The position numbers and the translations under genes are program-made. From Flavobacterium sp. N502540 (GTDB lineage Bacteria > Bacteroidota > Bacteroidia > Flavobacteriales > Flavobacteriaceae), in the NCBI RefSeq assembly GCF_025947365.1, contig NZ_CP110012.1:1612001-1676000 (forward strand): 64,000 nt of DNA, read 5' to 3'. Shown one piece after another: positions 63,741-64,000 of this stretch (positions are counted from its first letter, which is position 1; each line of letters starts with the position of its first letter). Under the pieces are notes generated by a model, which was not told the origin of the DNA, did no database searches, and worked only from the letters and a program-made list of their open reading frames with translations.

Positions 63741-64000
63741 ATGACCAGTAAAAAGTTCAATTTCAGGAAAAGTTTATTCATTAAGAACCGATTGGTGATT
63801 TTGAATGAGGATACTTTTGAAGAAATTTTTTCGTTCAAACTTAATTTAATGAACGTTTTTGTGACGTTTACTTTGGGTGGAATTTTTTTGATTTTAATTA
63901 CTACTTTCATCATTGCTTTTACACCTTTGCGCGAGTTTATTCCGGGGTATTCTTCCTCTGAATTAAAAAAGAATGCGACAGAATTGGCGATAAAATCAGA
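63741..64000 (+). CDS. Membrane-anchored protein, possibly M23 family peptidase (5' part only)
   Basis: ATG at 63741; the frame is open to the right edge (86 codons). Basic N-terminus (M-T-S-K-K-F-N-F-R-K-S-L), then F-E-E-I-F-S-F-K-L-N-L-M-N and one strong membrane helix (about residues 38-58, V-F-V-T-F-T-L-G-G-I-F-L-I). This N-terminal pattern (F-S-F-R-L-S/N) followed by a single helix matches flavobacterial M23 peptidoglycan peptidases as I recall them; the catalytic region is outside the window, so that name is provisional. Confidence 0.65.
   Translation, partial: MTSKKFNFRKSLFIKNRLVILNEDTFEEIFSFKLNLMNVFVTFTLGGIFLILITTFIIAFTPLREFIPGYSSSELKKNATELAIKS

Overview
The window is AT-rich chromosomal DNA of a Flavobacterium-like member of the Bacteroidetes. 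The evidence is the type IX secretion/gliding motility (spr) operon at the left end, several promoters of the form TTG-N17-19-TAnnTTTG, the absence of clear Shine-Dalgarno sequences, and flavobacterial families such as the CCDC81-type HU/SPOR protein, DUF4175, DUF6327 and the head-GIN domain protein. Gene order and protein lengths in the spr block agree with what I recall of the F. johnsoniae sprCDBF operon; I could not run a search.

Layout. 1-24.5 kb (minus strand): the gliding operon. It reads from three uncharacterised exported proteins, through sprC and sprD, into a giant sprB adhesin gene that runs off the left edge with more than 5,280 codons in view. A consensus promoter precedes the first gene. 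24.9-37.2 kb: housekeeping genes in mixed orientation (holB, DoxX, acyl-CoA thioesterase, recA, plsC, trpS, dprA, HU/SPOR protein), then two tandem paralogous exported proteins, an octanucleotide repeat array and a PIF1-like helicase. 37.3-45.8 kb (minus strand): OmpH/Skp-like lipoprotein, methyltransferase with a decayed copy of its 3' end beside it, mnmG, ybeY and a DUF4175 membrane protein. The mnmG-ybeY gap carries a dense cluster of parS-like 16-mers, the best candidate for the chromosomal centromere. 46-53.7 kb: gltX, an SPFH protein, a small envelope-stress-like trio (DUF6327, holin-like, YtxH), an exported protein, a 1.2 kb non-coding region of diverged repeats, and glnS.

53.8-64 kb: folB, tRNA-Cys(GCA) followed by three tandem copies of its own 3' end plus terminator, then a 145-bp tandem repeat array, a LysE-type exporter, a head-GIN protein, rnr, a DUF2007 gene, an 814-bp very AT-rich intergenic region with several near-DnaA-box motifs (origin candidate), rpiB, DUF1294, tex, tatA and the start of a membrane protein cut by the right edge.

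How it fits together. SprB is the surface adhesin moved along the cell during gliding, exported by the type IX system. SprD combines a PorP/SprF-like outer-membrane barrel with about 900 residues of TolA-like helix and a SPOR-like end, and SprC ends in what looks like a divergent type B T9SS sorting domain. The parS cluster, together with mnmG and the AT-rich region 17 kb away, suggests that the window lies near the replication origin. The least explained material is the repeat-filled non-coding DNA at 38.0-38.5, 50.3-51.5 and 54.3-55.4 kb, and the non-repeat domain embedded in the SprB array.
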